From: Microcaldota archaeon
Lineage (GTDB): Archaea > B1Sed10-29 > JACOVT01
Assembly (NCBI GenBank): GCA_016177165.1
Contig: JACOVT010000041.1
Coordinates: forward strand, 1-11,851
Length of the DNA: 11,851 bases
Reading direction: 5' to 3'
Shown here piece by piece: positions 1 through 5,807 of this stretch; positions within the stretch are counted from its first letter, which is position 1, and each line of letters begins with the position of its first letter. The position numbers and the translations under genes are program-made. The notes beneath the pieces were generated by a model. The model worked only from the letters and a program-made list of their open reading frames with translations, did not search any database and had not been told where the DNA came from.

Positions 1-747
1 AACATCGTCAACACGCTCACCTATGCGGCCATACTGATCCTCAGCTTGTTTGCTATAAGGTGGGCGCTGGTAAAGCTCAGGATCAAGCTGGATGAGAAGC
101 TCTTCCTCGACCTGCTGCCTTTCGTCTTCCTTGGAGGGGTCGTTCGCGCGCTTGTGGACGCGGCGCTGCTTCCCCACAACCCGCTGTTCATCACGCCCGG
201 GATTTACCTGCTCATTTTCGCGATAGCATTCTCGGCGATAATCGCCCAGTCAAGGCTGCGCCTGCCGCTCGTGCGCTGGAGCGGCTTCTTACTCGTCCTG
301 CTTGCCGGCTCACAGGCGATCGCCAATGGCAGGAACTGGGAATCCTTCATCATGGTGCTCGGCCTGTCGGCAATCGCCGGATTGCTTGCATTCTTCCTGT
401 TTAGGGCAGCAAAACAGAAACTGTTTGCCAGCTTTCCGAACAAAATCACGCTGTGGGGGCATGGCCTTGACGCCAGCGCCTCGTTCATCTCTATAACGTT
501 CCTCAACTTCTGCGAGCAGCACGTGGTCTCCTCGCTGTTCCTTGGCTCGCAGTGCGGCCAAGGAGGAACACCGTCGCCATTCGCATGGGTGTTCTTCCCT
601 GTAAAGCTCGGGGTCGTCTCCCTCGCGTTGTACGCGATAGACAAGGAAGCAAAGGGCGACTGGAACTGGCTGCTCAAGTTCACCCTGCTCGTTCTAGGCT
701 TGGGGCCCGGAGTGAGGGACGCCACATCAGTGCTGATTAATAGCTAG
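1..747 (+). CDS. DUF63-family integral membrane protein (5' end outside window)
   Basis: The reading frame is open from base 1, so the true start lies upstream; 248 residues are visible. The partial protein is strongly hydrophobic, with several membrane segments. It matches the archaeal DUF63 family (uncharacterised polytopic membrane proteins) through the opening NIVNTLTYA, the DERFF-like LDEKLFLDLLPFVFLGGV segment followed by RALVDA, and the late GHGLDASASFISI...EQHV block, where Asp, Glu and His in a membrane context are family hallmarks. An internal TTG at 46 would start inside a membrane helix and is not a credible start. The gene ends 12 bp before the stop of the convergent methyltransferase gene. 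The biochemical role is unknown. The family call rests on recognised sequence pattern, not a search. Confidence 0.8.
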   Translation, partial: NIVNTLTYAAILILSLFAIRWALVKLRIKLDEKLFLDLLPFVFLGGVVRALVDAALLPHNPLFITPGIYLLIFAIAFSAIIAQSRLRLPLVRWSGFLLVLLAGSQAIANGRNWESFIMVLGLSAIAGLLAFFLFRAAKQKLFASFPNKITLWGHGLDASASFISITFLNFCEQHVVSSLFLGSQCGQGGTPSPFAWVFFPVKLGVVSLALYAIDKEAKGDWNWLLKFTLLVLGLGPGVRDATSVLINS

Positions 748-759
748 TCCTGCCGGGAA

Positions 760-1488
760 TTATCGCCGCGGCTCCTTGCGTGCCACTATAAAAGCCATAG
801 GCTTTCCGTTGACGAGCCTTACGCTTGCCCTGACCACTCTAAACCCTAGCCGGGCAATGTCACGCTCTGCTTTCGGCATTGAAACCCCGCCCTGTTCTAA
901 CACGGAAGCTGCGATCTTGACCACCCCACCGGGCTTGAGAATGCGACCGGACTCGATCAGGCGGGAAGCCAAGTCTACCGGACTCTCCAGCCAGACCTGA
1001 TCCACGCTCGCTGCCCTGACGGCTGTATTGGTAGTACTGGAATCAAAGGCAACCCCTTTGACGCCTGCGCGGCGCCTCAACAAGCGTGCCTTTTGGATCA
1101 GGTACTCGTTGGTGTCAAACCCCCGGAATAACGCCTTGGGGTGAAAATGCTTTCCCATGAGACAGGTGGCCCCGAGGCCGCACCCAATCTCGACAACGCG
1201 CTCGCCGGCCTTGGGCGGGTGTTGCCCGGCAAACCAGCGCATCCTCTGCACATAACCGTGAAAATCCCTCCCGTACCAGAGGCTCTCTGTCTCCGCCAGT
1301 TCTAACTGGCGGAGCTTCGCGGAAATCGGCTCGCCATGAAAAGAGTATGCGCTATCGGGCAGGCGGCGTCCTCTCAGATCGCGAACCCGCATTTCCCCCA
1401 GCGCATCAAATGCCTTTTCACTCAGTGGCTGCGCCCCCCAGTGGCTCAGCGCGGAAGCCACGGCCCGCCGGGTTATTCTGGATTTCAC
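760..1488 (-). CDS. Class I SAM-dependent methyltransferase, substrate unknown
   Basis: A 242-residue protein. The central part is a Rossmann-type methyltransferase: motif I VVEIGCGLGAT (about residues 98-108, glycines 102/104/106) binds SAM, and FDTNE (124-128) supplies the acidic residue expected to contact the SAM ribose. The segment VWLESPVDLASRLIESGRILKPGG resembles the late motifs of small-molecule and protein methylases. The basic N-terminal ~90 residues are not recognised and could set the substrate. No signal peptide or membrane segment is seen. I prefer GTG at 1488, because a TATTTAA box centred 26 bp upstream would give a leaderless mRNA starting there; TTG at 1491 is the alternative. 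The gene is convergent with DUF63 and divergent from tRNA-Gly. The substrate cannot be inferred. Confidence 0.82.
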   Translation of the reverse strand: MKSRITRRAVASALSHWGAQPLSEKAFDALGEMRVRDLRGRRLPDSAYSFHGEPISAKLRQLELAETESLWYGRDFHGYVQRMRWFAGQHPPKAGERVVEIGCGLGATCLMGKHFHPKALFRGFDTNEYLIQKARLLRRRAGVKGVAFDSSTTNTAVRAASVDQVWLESPVDLASRLIESGRILKPGGVVKIAASVLEQGGVSMPKAERDIARLGFRVVRASVRLVNGKPMAFIVARKEPRR

Positions 1489-1510
1489 CAACCTTTTATG
1501 CCAACAATCT

Positions 1511-1517
1511 TATTTAA
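1511..1517. promoter_or_regulatory. Shared TATA box for methyltransferase (-) and tRNA-Gly (+)
   Basis: TATTTAA (TTAAATA on the other strand) is centred at 1514. It lies 26 bp from the methyltransferase GTG at 1488 and 27 bp from the first base of tRNA-Gly at 1541. These are the distances expected between an archaeal TBP site and the transcription start, so one box could serve both directions. Confidence 0.6.
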
Positions 1518-1555
1518 CAGTTGACATAACACCCCCATAGGCGCCGTTAGTCTAG

Positions 1556-1668
1556 GCACCTTTTCCGCTGCAGGGTCGCGCTTCGCGCTCCCAAGTCGAG
1601 AAAAGCTGCACCAAAGGAAGCAGGGCTTTCTTTGTGCTCCTTTCCTTGCAGCTAGACGGGTGGGACAC
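1556..1668 (+). other. D-loop intron (113 nt) of tRNA-Gly, joint 15/16
   Basis: The boundaries follow from a BHB fold. Exon bases GTCT (1550-1553) pair with intron GGAC (1663-1666) as the 4-bp central helix. The 3-nt bulges are AG|g and ac|T, and the distal stem is CACC (1557-1560) with GGTG. The intron holds a further hairpin, AGCTGCA (1604-1610) with TGCAGCT (1647-1653), and a CGCG-ctt-CGCG mini-hairpin. No ORF of note. Confidence 0.82.
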
Positions 1669-1689
1669 TGGCAGGACGGTGGCTTCCCA

Positions 1690-1749
1690 AAGGCTTTTCT
1701 TTCCCGGGAGTTCTGATAAAAGAAAACCCCGGAAAAGAAACCTGCAAAG
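1690..1749 (+). other. Anticodon-loop intron (60 nt) of tRNA-Gly, canonical joint 37/38
   Basis: Removing these 60 bases joins TTCCCA to AGCCAT and closes the anticodon arm. The BHB is relaxed: TTCC (1684-1687) faces GCAA (1744-1747) with one C·C mismatch, the bulges are CA|a and ag|A, and the intron stem includes TTTCTTT with AAAGAAA followed by CCGG pairs. Confidence 0.75.
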
Positions 1750-1796
1750 AGCCATCAACCGGGGTTCAAATCCCCGACGGCGCACCTAACATGAGA

Positions 1797-1831
1797 TAAA
1801 AATAGTAGGAGCAAGGCCTTTCAGCCTTGCT
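1797..1831 (-). terminator. Hairpin plus T-run downstream of the TRAM gene
   Basis: AGCAAGGC (1810-1817) and GCCTTGCT (1824-1831) form a perfect 8-bp inverted repeat just after the TRAM stop. Read on the minus strand it is followed within a few bases by five Ts (complement of 1797-1801). It may end the SSB-TRAM transcript and insulate it from tRNA-Gly. Archaeal termination mainly uses T-runs, so the hairpin's role is uncertain. Confidence 0.5.
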
Positions 1832-1840
1832 GTTCGGGTT

Positions 1841-2212
1841 TCACTCGTCTTCGGTTTCTTCTTCTATAACTTCTTCTGCGGTTTCGACTTCCCCGGCGCC
1901 TTCGGCTGGCTCGGCAGCCTCGGTAGCTGTTGCCGGAGAACCGCCTCCAACTACTTCTGCAACTGCGCTCTTGGCCTTGACTTGGGTGATGCGTATCTTG
2001 ACCTTCTCACCCTTCTTTGTGCCCGGGACGAATATGACGAAGTTCTTTATCTTTGCTATGCCATCTCCCTTGGAGCCGACCTCGTTTATTTCAACGTCGT
2101 ATTCCTCTCCTTCCTTTACCGGCTTTTCGAAGCTTCCGCCCCCACCAAATCCGCCGCGGTGTCCTCCGCCGAATCCCCCGCGGAATCCGCCGCCTCTAGA
2201 TCCAAATCTCAT
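1841..2212 (-). CDS. TRAM-domain RNA-binding protein with N-terminal RGG/GAR tail
   Basis: A 123-residue protein with three parts. Residues 1-27 are a Gly/Arg/Phe-rich RGG-type tail with RGG at 6-8, 11-13 and 19-21. Residues ~30-88 are a TRAM β-barrel (EGEEYDVEINEVGSKGDGIAKI...FVIFVPGTKKGEKVKIRIT), with the G-x-KGDGIAK and FVPGTKKGEKV signatures. The C-terminal ~30 residues are Ala/Glu-rich and very acidic. Stand-alone archaeal TRAM proteins bind RNA and some act as RNA chaperones in cold adaptation. The RGG tail should add nonspecific RNA affinity, while the acidic tail resembles that of SSB proteins. ATG at 2212 is preceded by GGGGAGTGA, a good Shine-Dalgarno site. It lies 83 bp downstream of the OB-fold gene on the same strand, so the two may share a transcript. 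Confidence 0.85.
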   Translation of the reverse strand: MRFGSRGGGFRGGFGGGHRGGFGGGGSFEKPVKEGEEYDVEINEVGSKGDGIAKIKNFVIFVPGTKKGEKVKIRITQVKAKSAVAEVVGGGSPATATEAAEPAEGAGEVETAEEVIEEETEDE

Positions 2213-2295
2213 TCATTCACTCCCCTTTTTCACACTAACCCGCCGATCAAAGTTCAAGAAAAGGACGAGCCCTACTTGATAGAAAGTAGCGTTAT

Positions 2296-2583
2296 TTACA
2301 GCACCTTTATTTCGCCGGACCTGCCGACGTTGAGTTGTATTTCACCATTCCATTCTTTCGTGTAAGCGCCACGGATCTCAACACTCGCTCCTTCCTTTAT
2401 TGTCGAAGCCTGCTGTCCCCAGAGCGTCATTGACACAGTCCCGCTGTCGTCCTCTATTGTCGCATCTGCGACAGTATTTTGACCGTATTTCGTGTTTACC
2501 GACCTCGGTTGAGAGACGCTGACCACCTTGCCGGTGACTACAACGTCGTTCATTCCGGGCCGAAGTTCTGATATCTTAGCCAT
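2296..2583 (-). CDS. Single OB-fold ssDNA-binding protein (archaeal SSB-like)
   Basis: A 95-residue protein that is essentially one OB fold. The opening KISELRPGMNDVVVTGKV, the central DATIEDDSGTVSMTLWGQQ (42-58) and EGASVEIRGAY...GEIQLNVGR are the classic pattern of crenarchaeal/thaumarchaeal SSB and RPA OB domains. The aromatic residues W55, Y74 and W78 could stack on bases. The flexible C-terminal tail found in Sulfolobus SSB (family length about 148) is missing. I chose ATG at 2583, because GGGGGA sits five bases upstream and the family starts with M-x-K-I; an in-frame TTG at 2607 is less likely. It probably binds single-stranded DNA in replication or repair, but RNA binding is possible. 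Confidence 0.88.
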   Translation of the reverse strand: MAKISELRPGMNDVVVTGKVVSVSQPRSVNTKYGQNTVADATIEDDSGTVSMTLWGQQASTIKEGASVEIRGAYTKEWNGEIQLNVGRSGEIKVL

Positions 2584-2607
2584 CAAATCCCCCAATATAT
2601 TAGTCAA

Positions 2608-2626
2608 GAAAAAGTCGTGCTTTTTC
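2608..2626. other. Perfect hairpin in the SSB leader region
   Basis: GAAAAAG (2608-2614) and GCTTTTTC's complement arm CTTTTTC (2620-2626) form a 7-bp inverted repeat with a 5-nt loop. It lies between the SSB start codon (2583) and the TATA box at 2652-2657, so it would fall in the 5' leader if that box also fires leftward. No function is assigned. Confidence 0.4.
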
Positions 2627-2651
2627 CTGCGATATTGTCGGATTGAGGGAA

Positions 2652-2657
2652 TATAAA
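2652..2657 (+). promoter_or_regulatory. TATA box for the small ORF at 2680
   Basis: TATAAA, centred 25-26 bp before the GTG at 2680, matches the spacing for a leaderless transcript. Leftward firing from the same AT-rich site would give the SSB mRNA a leader of roughly 45 nt, compatible with its Shine-Dalgarno site. Confidence 0.6.
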
Positions 2658-2679
2658 CTTTACCATCCAGTCATGACGC

Positions 2680-2874
2680 GTGAGCGTGTTACCTAGGATT
2701 ATACGAGCAAACCAGACTCGCAAAAAAAGATACGGGCACACCGAAGTAACCGGCCTGCTAAATTCTCTAGACGTGCCATTCAGCATTGCGATAGTGCGTA
2801 GGGTCGGTAATGACGTAAAGCTTGGCGTGGAAAGCGAGCCTACCCGGAATGAGCGCTACCCTGCAGGGATCTAA
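2680..2874 (+). CDS. Small hypothetical protein, leaderless GTG start
   Basis: A 64-residue protein that I do not recognise. It is basic at the N-terminus (RANQTRKKRYGHTEVTG) and then alternates hydrophobic and charged residues (FSIAIVRRVGNDVKLGVESEP), suggesting a small β-rich domain. Support for a real gene is positional. A TATAAA box is placed correctly for transcription to begin at the GTG. The ORF fills the gap between SSB and the Nudix-like gene, and it stops five bases from the latter's stop. There are no membrane segments and no cysteines. An ATG at 2673 is in another frame and stops after seven codons, so it is not the start. Function unknown. Confidence 0.55.
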   Translation: MSVLPRIIRANQTRKKRYGHTEVTGLLNSLDVPFSIAIVRRVGNDVKLGVESEPTRNERYPAGI

Positions 2875-2879
2875 TCATG

Positions 2880-3386
2880 CTACTTTAGCAGTTTAGCCAG
2901 CTCTTTCCTTTTCCACCATGCAAACCCGCCGGGGACCGTTTCCTTTTCGAATGCCACTACTTCTGTTATCTCTTTATTGGGCTTTGGCATGGCATCTATA
3001 TCAGCGATGAAGTGAGGAATAATTGCCCACTGCCCCTGGTCTTCGTAGTTGAGCGTTTCTATATAAAAGTTGCGCCAGTTCACGACGTTTACGCCAGCTT
3101 GCGCCTTAACTATTCTTTTCAATGATTCTTCAACTGTTTCGCCGTAACGAGGAGGATCATGGCAAAAGAACAAAAAACCCTTTGGAAACCTTTTCGTTGG
3201 CTGGATTGGTTGATGGCCCGGAATGCCATTCAACCTGCGCAGCGCGATGTACCGCCCGGAATGCTTTAGCAATATCTCATAAGATATATGGGCTCCTCCT
3301 TTGACCGCTTTTGCTAGAGCCGGCCCGAAGTTGGCCTCTCCCTCTGAGTAGGAGTAGCCCCTCACCTTGTCAAAACCCACTGCCAT
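2880..3386 (-). CDS. Nudix-fold protein with degenerate Nudix box
   Basis: A 168-residue protein. Residues ~36-150 have the Nudix layout: YIALRRLNGIPGHQP...FPKGFLFFCHDPPRYGETVEESLKR, then strands ending in a Trp-rich tail. The expected box GX5EX7REUXEEXGU aligns at 77-99: E83 and R91 are kept, G98 and V99 are kept, but the first Gly is Asp77 and the catalytic glutamates are Ile92, Ala95 and Gln96. Since these glutamates bind the metal in active Nudix enzymes, it is probably not a pyrophosphohydrolase and may bind a nucleotide or a partner. ATG at 3386 has GGGGGTG four bases upstream, and a TTTATCTA box is centred about 27 bp away (3410-3417), so both leaderless and SD-led starts are possible. 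It lies 72 bp downstream of the thioredoxin gene on the same strand. Confidence 0.65.
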   Translation of the reverse strand: MAVGFDKVRGYSYSEGEANFGPALAKAVKGGAHISYEILLKHSGRYIALRRLNGIPGHQPIQPTKRFPKGFLFFCHDPPRYGETVEESLKRIVKAQAGVNVVNWRNFYIETLNYEDQGQWAIIPHFIADIDAMPKPNKEITEVVAFEKETVPGGFAWWKRKELAKLLK

Positions 3387-3458
3387 GGCGCACCCCCAAA
3401 CTAACTTGATAGATAAACTTGTTGTTGCCCCTGAAGCTCATGCAAGTCGCTCGTTAAA

Positions 3459-4331
3459 TCACCCGAAAGTGAACGCGTAGATGCCGAGGCCGCGGGTCGA
3501 CACGATGCGGAGCTCGTGCTCCCCTTTTTCTTGCAGCGAGACTAGCTGGTACATGTCCGCATGATCCACGGCCAGTTGGCGCACTTTTTCGCCGCCCATG
3601 TAGACCGTCACTGTGCACGGGTTGTCGGTGACCGGTTCCATTACAACGTTGGCTTCCCTGCCCGAGAACAGGTATGCGGCATGCCCCGAGTTGCCTGCCA
3701 AGTAGACGTACTCGGGCTCTTGGGTCCATTCCCCTTCCAGATACACCGAGTCTCGCTGGTGTTTTCCCGGGTCGCGGTATGTCCCGCACTTGTACGGCTC
3801 GCAAACCTGCCCATTGCCGAAGCCTTCGCTTCGCAGGAAACCGCAATACGTTTCCGGCGAGACCCCGTGAGAATCGGGCTTTTCATGTTTTACCCCATCG
3901 TACGCAACGCCCAGCAACCCGGCAATCGCCGGCTCTGCGGCGAGGGCGCCGCCCTCGCCGGCGTGCTCGAACACCACGTTCCCTTTCTTGTCGATGAGAG
4001 CCGTGCGCGGCCAGTACTTGTTCCCGAAAGCGTTCCAGCACTCGTGAGTGTTGTCCAGCGCAACCGGGTAAGTGATGCCGGCGCGCTCCACAGCGGCGCG
4101 CACGTTGTCGAACTTCTTCTCGAATTCGAACTCCGGCACGTGCACGCCTATCACTACCAGCCCGTTCTTTGAGTACTTCTCATGCAGGCGTTTCACGTAC
4201 GGCGTTTCGCGCCTGCAGTTTACGCATGAGTAAGCCCAGAAGTCCAAGAAGACCGGTTTTCCGCGCAGCTCCGCTAGAGTCAACGGCTTCGAGTTGATCC
4301 ATTCGAAAAGTCCGGGAAGCTCAGCGGCCAT
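3459..4331 (-). CDS. DipZ-type thioredoxin-like protein with C-terminal β-sandwich domain
   Basis: A 290-residue protein. Residues ~5-140 are a TlpA/thioredoxin fold with the redox motif CVNC (36-39) inside FWAYSCVNCRRETPYVK and a WP at 107-108 in the cis-proline position. The run VVIGVHVPEFEFEKKFDNVR...YPVALDN is the signature of the thioredoxin part of bacterial DipZ (Mycobacterium Rv2874). Residues ~190-290 match the C-terminal carbohydrate-binding-like β domain of DipZ. The CcdA-like membrane domain of DipZ is absent, and there is no signal peptide, so this form should be cytosolic. Three extra cysteines (163, 177, 182) lie in the linker. It probably exchanges thiol-disulfides, with donor and target unknown. 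ATG at 4331 lies about 25 bp after an ATAAAAATAA box. Bacterial origin by transfer is an inference. Confidence 0.82.
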   Translation of the reverse strand: MAAELPGLFEWINSKPLTLAELRGKPVFLDFWAYSCVNCRRETPYVKRLHEKYSKNGLVVIGVHVPEFEFEKKFDNVRAAVERAGITYPVALDNTHECWNAFGNKYWPRTALIDKKGNVVFEHAGEGGALAAEPAIAGLLGVAYDGVKHEKPDSHGVSPETYCGFLRSEGFGNGQVCEPYKCGTYRDPGKHQRDSVYLEGEWTQEPEYVYLAGNSGHAAYLFSGREANVVMEPVTDNPCTVTVYMGGEKVRQLAVDHADMYQLVSLQEKGEHELRIVSTRGLGIYAFTFG

Positions 4332-4351
4332 GCTAGCTTAACCAATGCGGC

Positions 4352-4361
4352 ATAAAAATAA
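4352..4361 (-). promoter_or_regulatory. TATA box for the DipZ-type thioredoxin gene
   Basis: TTATTTTTAT on the minus strand is centred about 25-26 bp before the ATG at 4331. This fits a leaderless transcript independent of the upstream small-protein gene, which ends 40 bp away. Confidence 0.55.
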
Positions 4362-4371
4362 CTTGTGTTGG

Positions 4372-4617
4372 TCAGATCTTTTGTATTGTTTCCACGAAGA
4401 AGCTCTTTATCTCCCCCGCGTCAGGGAAGCCCAGACCGTTCTTGTATCGCTTTTGCCCGGCCTTGTTGTAAAACCCCTTCGAGATGGAGATGAACTCCGC
4501 GTCCCCGACCTTCTTGCGGGCTATCTCGATAAAGTTGTTGCCGTACTTGTATTCCTCGGCCTTGAGCAGCTCGTAATTCTGTGCCGCTCCTTCGGCTGCC
4601 TGTTCCTCTTCTGCCAT
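4372..4617 (-). CDS. Small conserved-looking protein, possibly nucleic-acid binding
   Basis: An 81-residue protein. The first ~14 residues are acidic and Ala-rich (AEEEQAAEGAAQ). They are followed by a compact domain with KYGNNFIEIARKKVG, FISISKGFYNKAG and FPDAGEIKSFFVETIQKI. Alternating β-type segments ending in a helix recall the PC4/whirly-like ssDNA-binding layout, but I cannot confirm this from signature residues. ATG at 4617 is preceded by GGAGG at the right distance, so unlike most genes here it has a clear leader and Shine-Dalgarno site. It diverges from the tRNA methylase gene, with 80 bp between start codons. No transmembrane segment. Function unassigned. Confidence 0.72.
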   Translation of the reverse strand: MAEEEQAAEGAAQNYELLKAEEYKYGNNFIEIARKKVGDAEFISISKGFYNKAGQKRYKNGLGFPDAGEIKSFFVETIQKI

Positions 4618-4621
4618 TGTT

Positions 4622-4638
4622 CCAACCTCCTGCGTTGG
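4622..4638 (-). promoter_or_regulatory. Hairpin enclosing the Shine-Dalgarno site of the 81-aa gene
   Basis: In the mRNA, CCAAC and GTTGG form a 5-bp stem around the loop GCAGGAG, so most of the GGAGG ribosome site sits in the loop and its last G in the stem. It could modulate translation, but with such a short stem the effect may be nil. Confidence 0.3.
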
Positions 4639-4669
4639 TGTTTTGCTGTAAGCTTGCGGTCGCGGACGC

Positions 4670-4677
4670 TTAAAAAG
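4670..4677. promoter_or_regulatory. TATA-like box between the divergent 81-aa gene and tRNA methylase
   Basis: TTAAAAAG is centred about 25 bp before the ATG at 4698, which favours that codon over the ATG at 4680 (only a few bases downstream of the box). Read leftward (CTTTTTAA) it would start an mRNA near 4647, leaving a ~30-nt leader with the GGAGG site for the gene starting at 4617. Confidence 0.5.
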
Positions 4678-4697
4678 GTATGCGACTCAAGTTAGTT

Positions 4698-5807
4698 ATG
4701 CGTTACGCGCTCGTTTTCGGCAAGAACTGGAAGCTCAGCCTCGCCGAGTCGCTGGCGTTTCTCGAGCTGCGCGAGCCTTCGTGGAACTTTGTAGACTTGT
4801 GCGATGGCGCGATGATAATCGACGCCAAGACCGGCGCGGGCGAGATAATCAACGGGTTGGGCGGGACGCTCAAAGTCGCATGCGTCGAGAAGCAGTTCGA
4901 CTTTGCCAATCTTGGCGAGCAGGATTTTGGCGAGGGACGCGAAGAACGGTTGAGCTTTTACGGTAACAATGACCTCGGCAGGCAGTTGAAAAAGGTGTTC
5001 CCGAACGTAGCGCCGCACAAGGAATACTCGGCCACAGAGCTGGTCAGGCACGACATGAGCGAAAACACGCTTGTGTGGGGGATGAAGACCTGCTACTTTG
5101 GCCCTACCGTGGCGGTCGCAGATTACCGCTCGTTTCGCAAGCGCGACGAGTCACGGCCGTTGCACCCCCCTTTGGGAATAGCGCCTTCCCGCGCGCGTAT
5201 CCTCGTCAACCTTTCCCAAGCGCGCGATTTTCTCTTGGACCCGTTCTGCGGCTATGGCACAATCTTGCAGGAAGCCTTATTGTCAGGGGTGAAAAACGTC
5301 TACGGAAGTGATATCGATGGCAAGGCAGTCAACGGGGCACGCAAAAACTTGGAATGGGCCAAAAAGACCCGGAGGCTCGAGTCTACAAATTTTTCGTTAA
5401 AACAGTGCGATGCGCGCCGGCTCGACAACTGCTGGAGCAGCGCGGAAGCCATAGCCACAGAGCCCGAGCTTGGCCCGAAGCTGGGCGAACAGCCTTCTCA
5501 AGGCGACGCAAGGAAGATAATCAGTTTTCTCGAAGACACTTACTATAGGTTCTTTCAGTCGGCGCGAAAGCTGCTCCCGCCGCACGGACGCGTGGCGATC
5601 GCGTTTCCGGCGATAAACAGCAGGAAAGGAAAAGTGTTTGTTGAAAAGCGGTTTCCCGGCTTCCGGCCTGCGGACTTGTTTTGGCGGGTCCCGGAACGCT
5701 ATCGGGAGCATTTCGGCTTGCGCATGCCGTTCGTGATCGACGAGGAGCGCGAGCCCGGAAAGCGACGAGTCGTGGCGCGCGAGTTTACTGTTCTGGAAAG
5801 GATTTAA
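4698..5807 (+). CDS. tRNA guanine-N2 methyltransferase, Trm-G10/Trm11 family
   Basis: A 369-residue protein; the family methylates guanosine 10 of tRNA at N2. The N-terminal part (1-150) corresponds to the ferredoxin-like/THUMP region and opens MRYALVFGKNWKLSLAE, as relatives do. RPLHPPLGIAPSRARILVNL (~153-172) is the family signature before the Rossmann domain. Motif I is DPFCGYGTILQEALLSG (181-197) and the ribose-binding acidic motif is GSDID (203-207). The usual catalytic DPPYG is TEPELGP at 254-260, a variant seen in Trm11-like proteins. I chose ATG 4698 from the TATA spacing and family start; ATG 4680 would add six residues. The last codon overlaps the convergent wHTH gene's stop. It probably acts on tRNAs such as those at the window's end. 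Confidence 0.88.
   Translation: MRYALVFGKNWKLSLAESLAFLELREPSWNFVDLCDGAMIIDAKTGAGEIINGLGGTLKVACVEKQFDFANLGEQDFGEGREERLSFYGNNDLGRQLKKVFPNVAPHKEYSATELVRHDMSENTLVWGMKTCYFGPTVAVADYRSFRKRDESRPLHPPLGIAPSRARILVNLSQARDFLLDPFCGYGTILQEALLSGVKNVYGSDIDGKAVNGARKNLEWAKKTRRLESTNFSLKQCDARRLDNCWSSAEAIATEPELGPKLGEQPSQGDARKIISFLEDTYYRFFQSARKLLPPHGRVAIAFPAINSRKGKVFVEKRFPGFRPADLFWRVPERYREHFGLRMPFVIDEEREPGKRRVVAREFTVLERI

Larger units (their letters stand above)
1541..1784 (+). tRNA. tRNA-Gly(CCC) with two introns
   Basis: The mature tRNA assembles from three exons: 1541-1555, 1669-1689 and 1750-1784 (71 nt). The acceptor stem GCGCCGT/ACGGCGC pairs perfectly, with discriminator A at 1784 and no encoded CCA. The D-arm becomes GTCT-AGTGGCA-GGAC after splicing. 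The anticodon arm is GTGGC/GCCAT with loop TTCCCAA and anticodon CCC at 1686-1688. The T-arm is CGGGG/CCCCG with loop TTCAAAT. The GCGCC acceptor and CCC anticodon fit archaeal tRNA-Gly. A TATA box lies 27 bp before the mature 5' end. Confidence 0.9.

Noticed and set aside
1552..1785. Minus-strand ORF of 77 codons
   Set aside because: It lies entirely over the tRNA-Gly gene and its introns; tRNA structure explains the sequence.
1827..2279. Plus-strand ORF of 150 codons, rich in Ser and Pro
   Set aside because: It is the antisense shadow of the TRAM gene; the Pro-rich stretch is the reverse of the Gly/Arg codons in the RGG tail.
3561..4172. Plus-strand ORF of 203 codons
   Set aside because: It is antisense to the thioredoxin gene, has no recognisable domain and lacks a promoter.
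4345..4695. Plus-strand ORF of 116 codons over the 81-aa gene
   Set aside because: The minus-strand gene has a good Shine-Dalgarno site and protein-like composition; the plus frame starts and ends in promoter regions of its neighbours.
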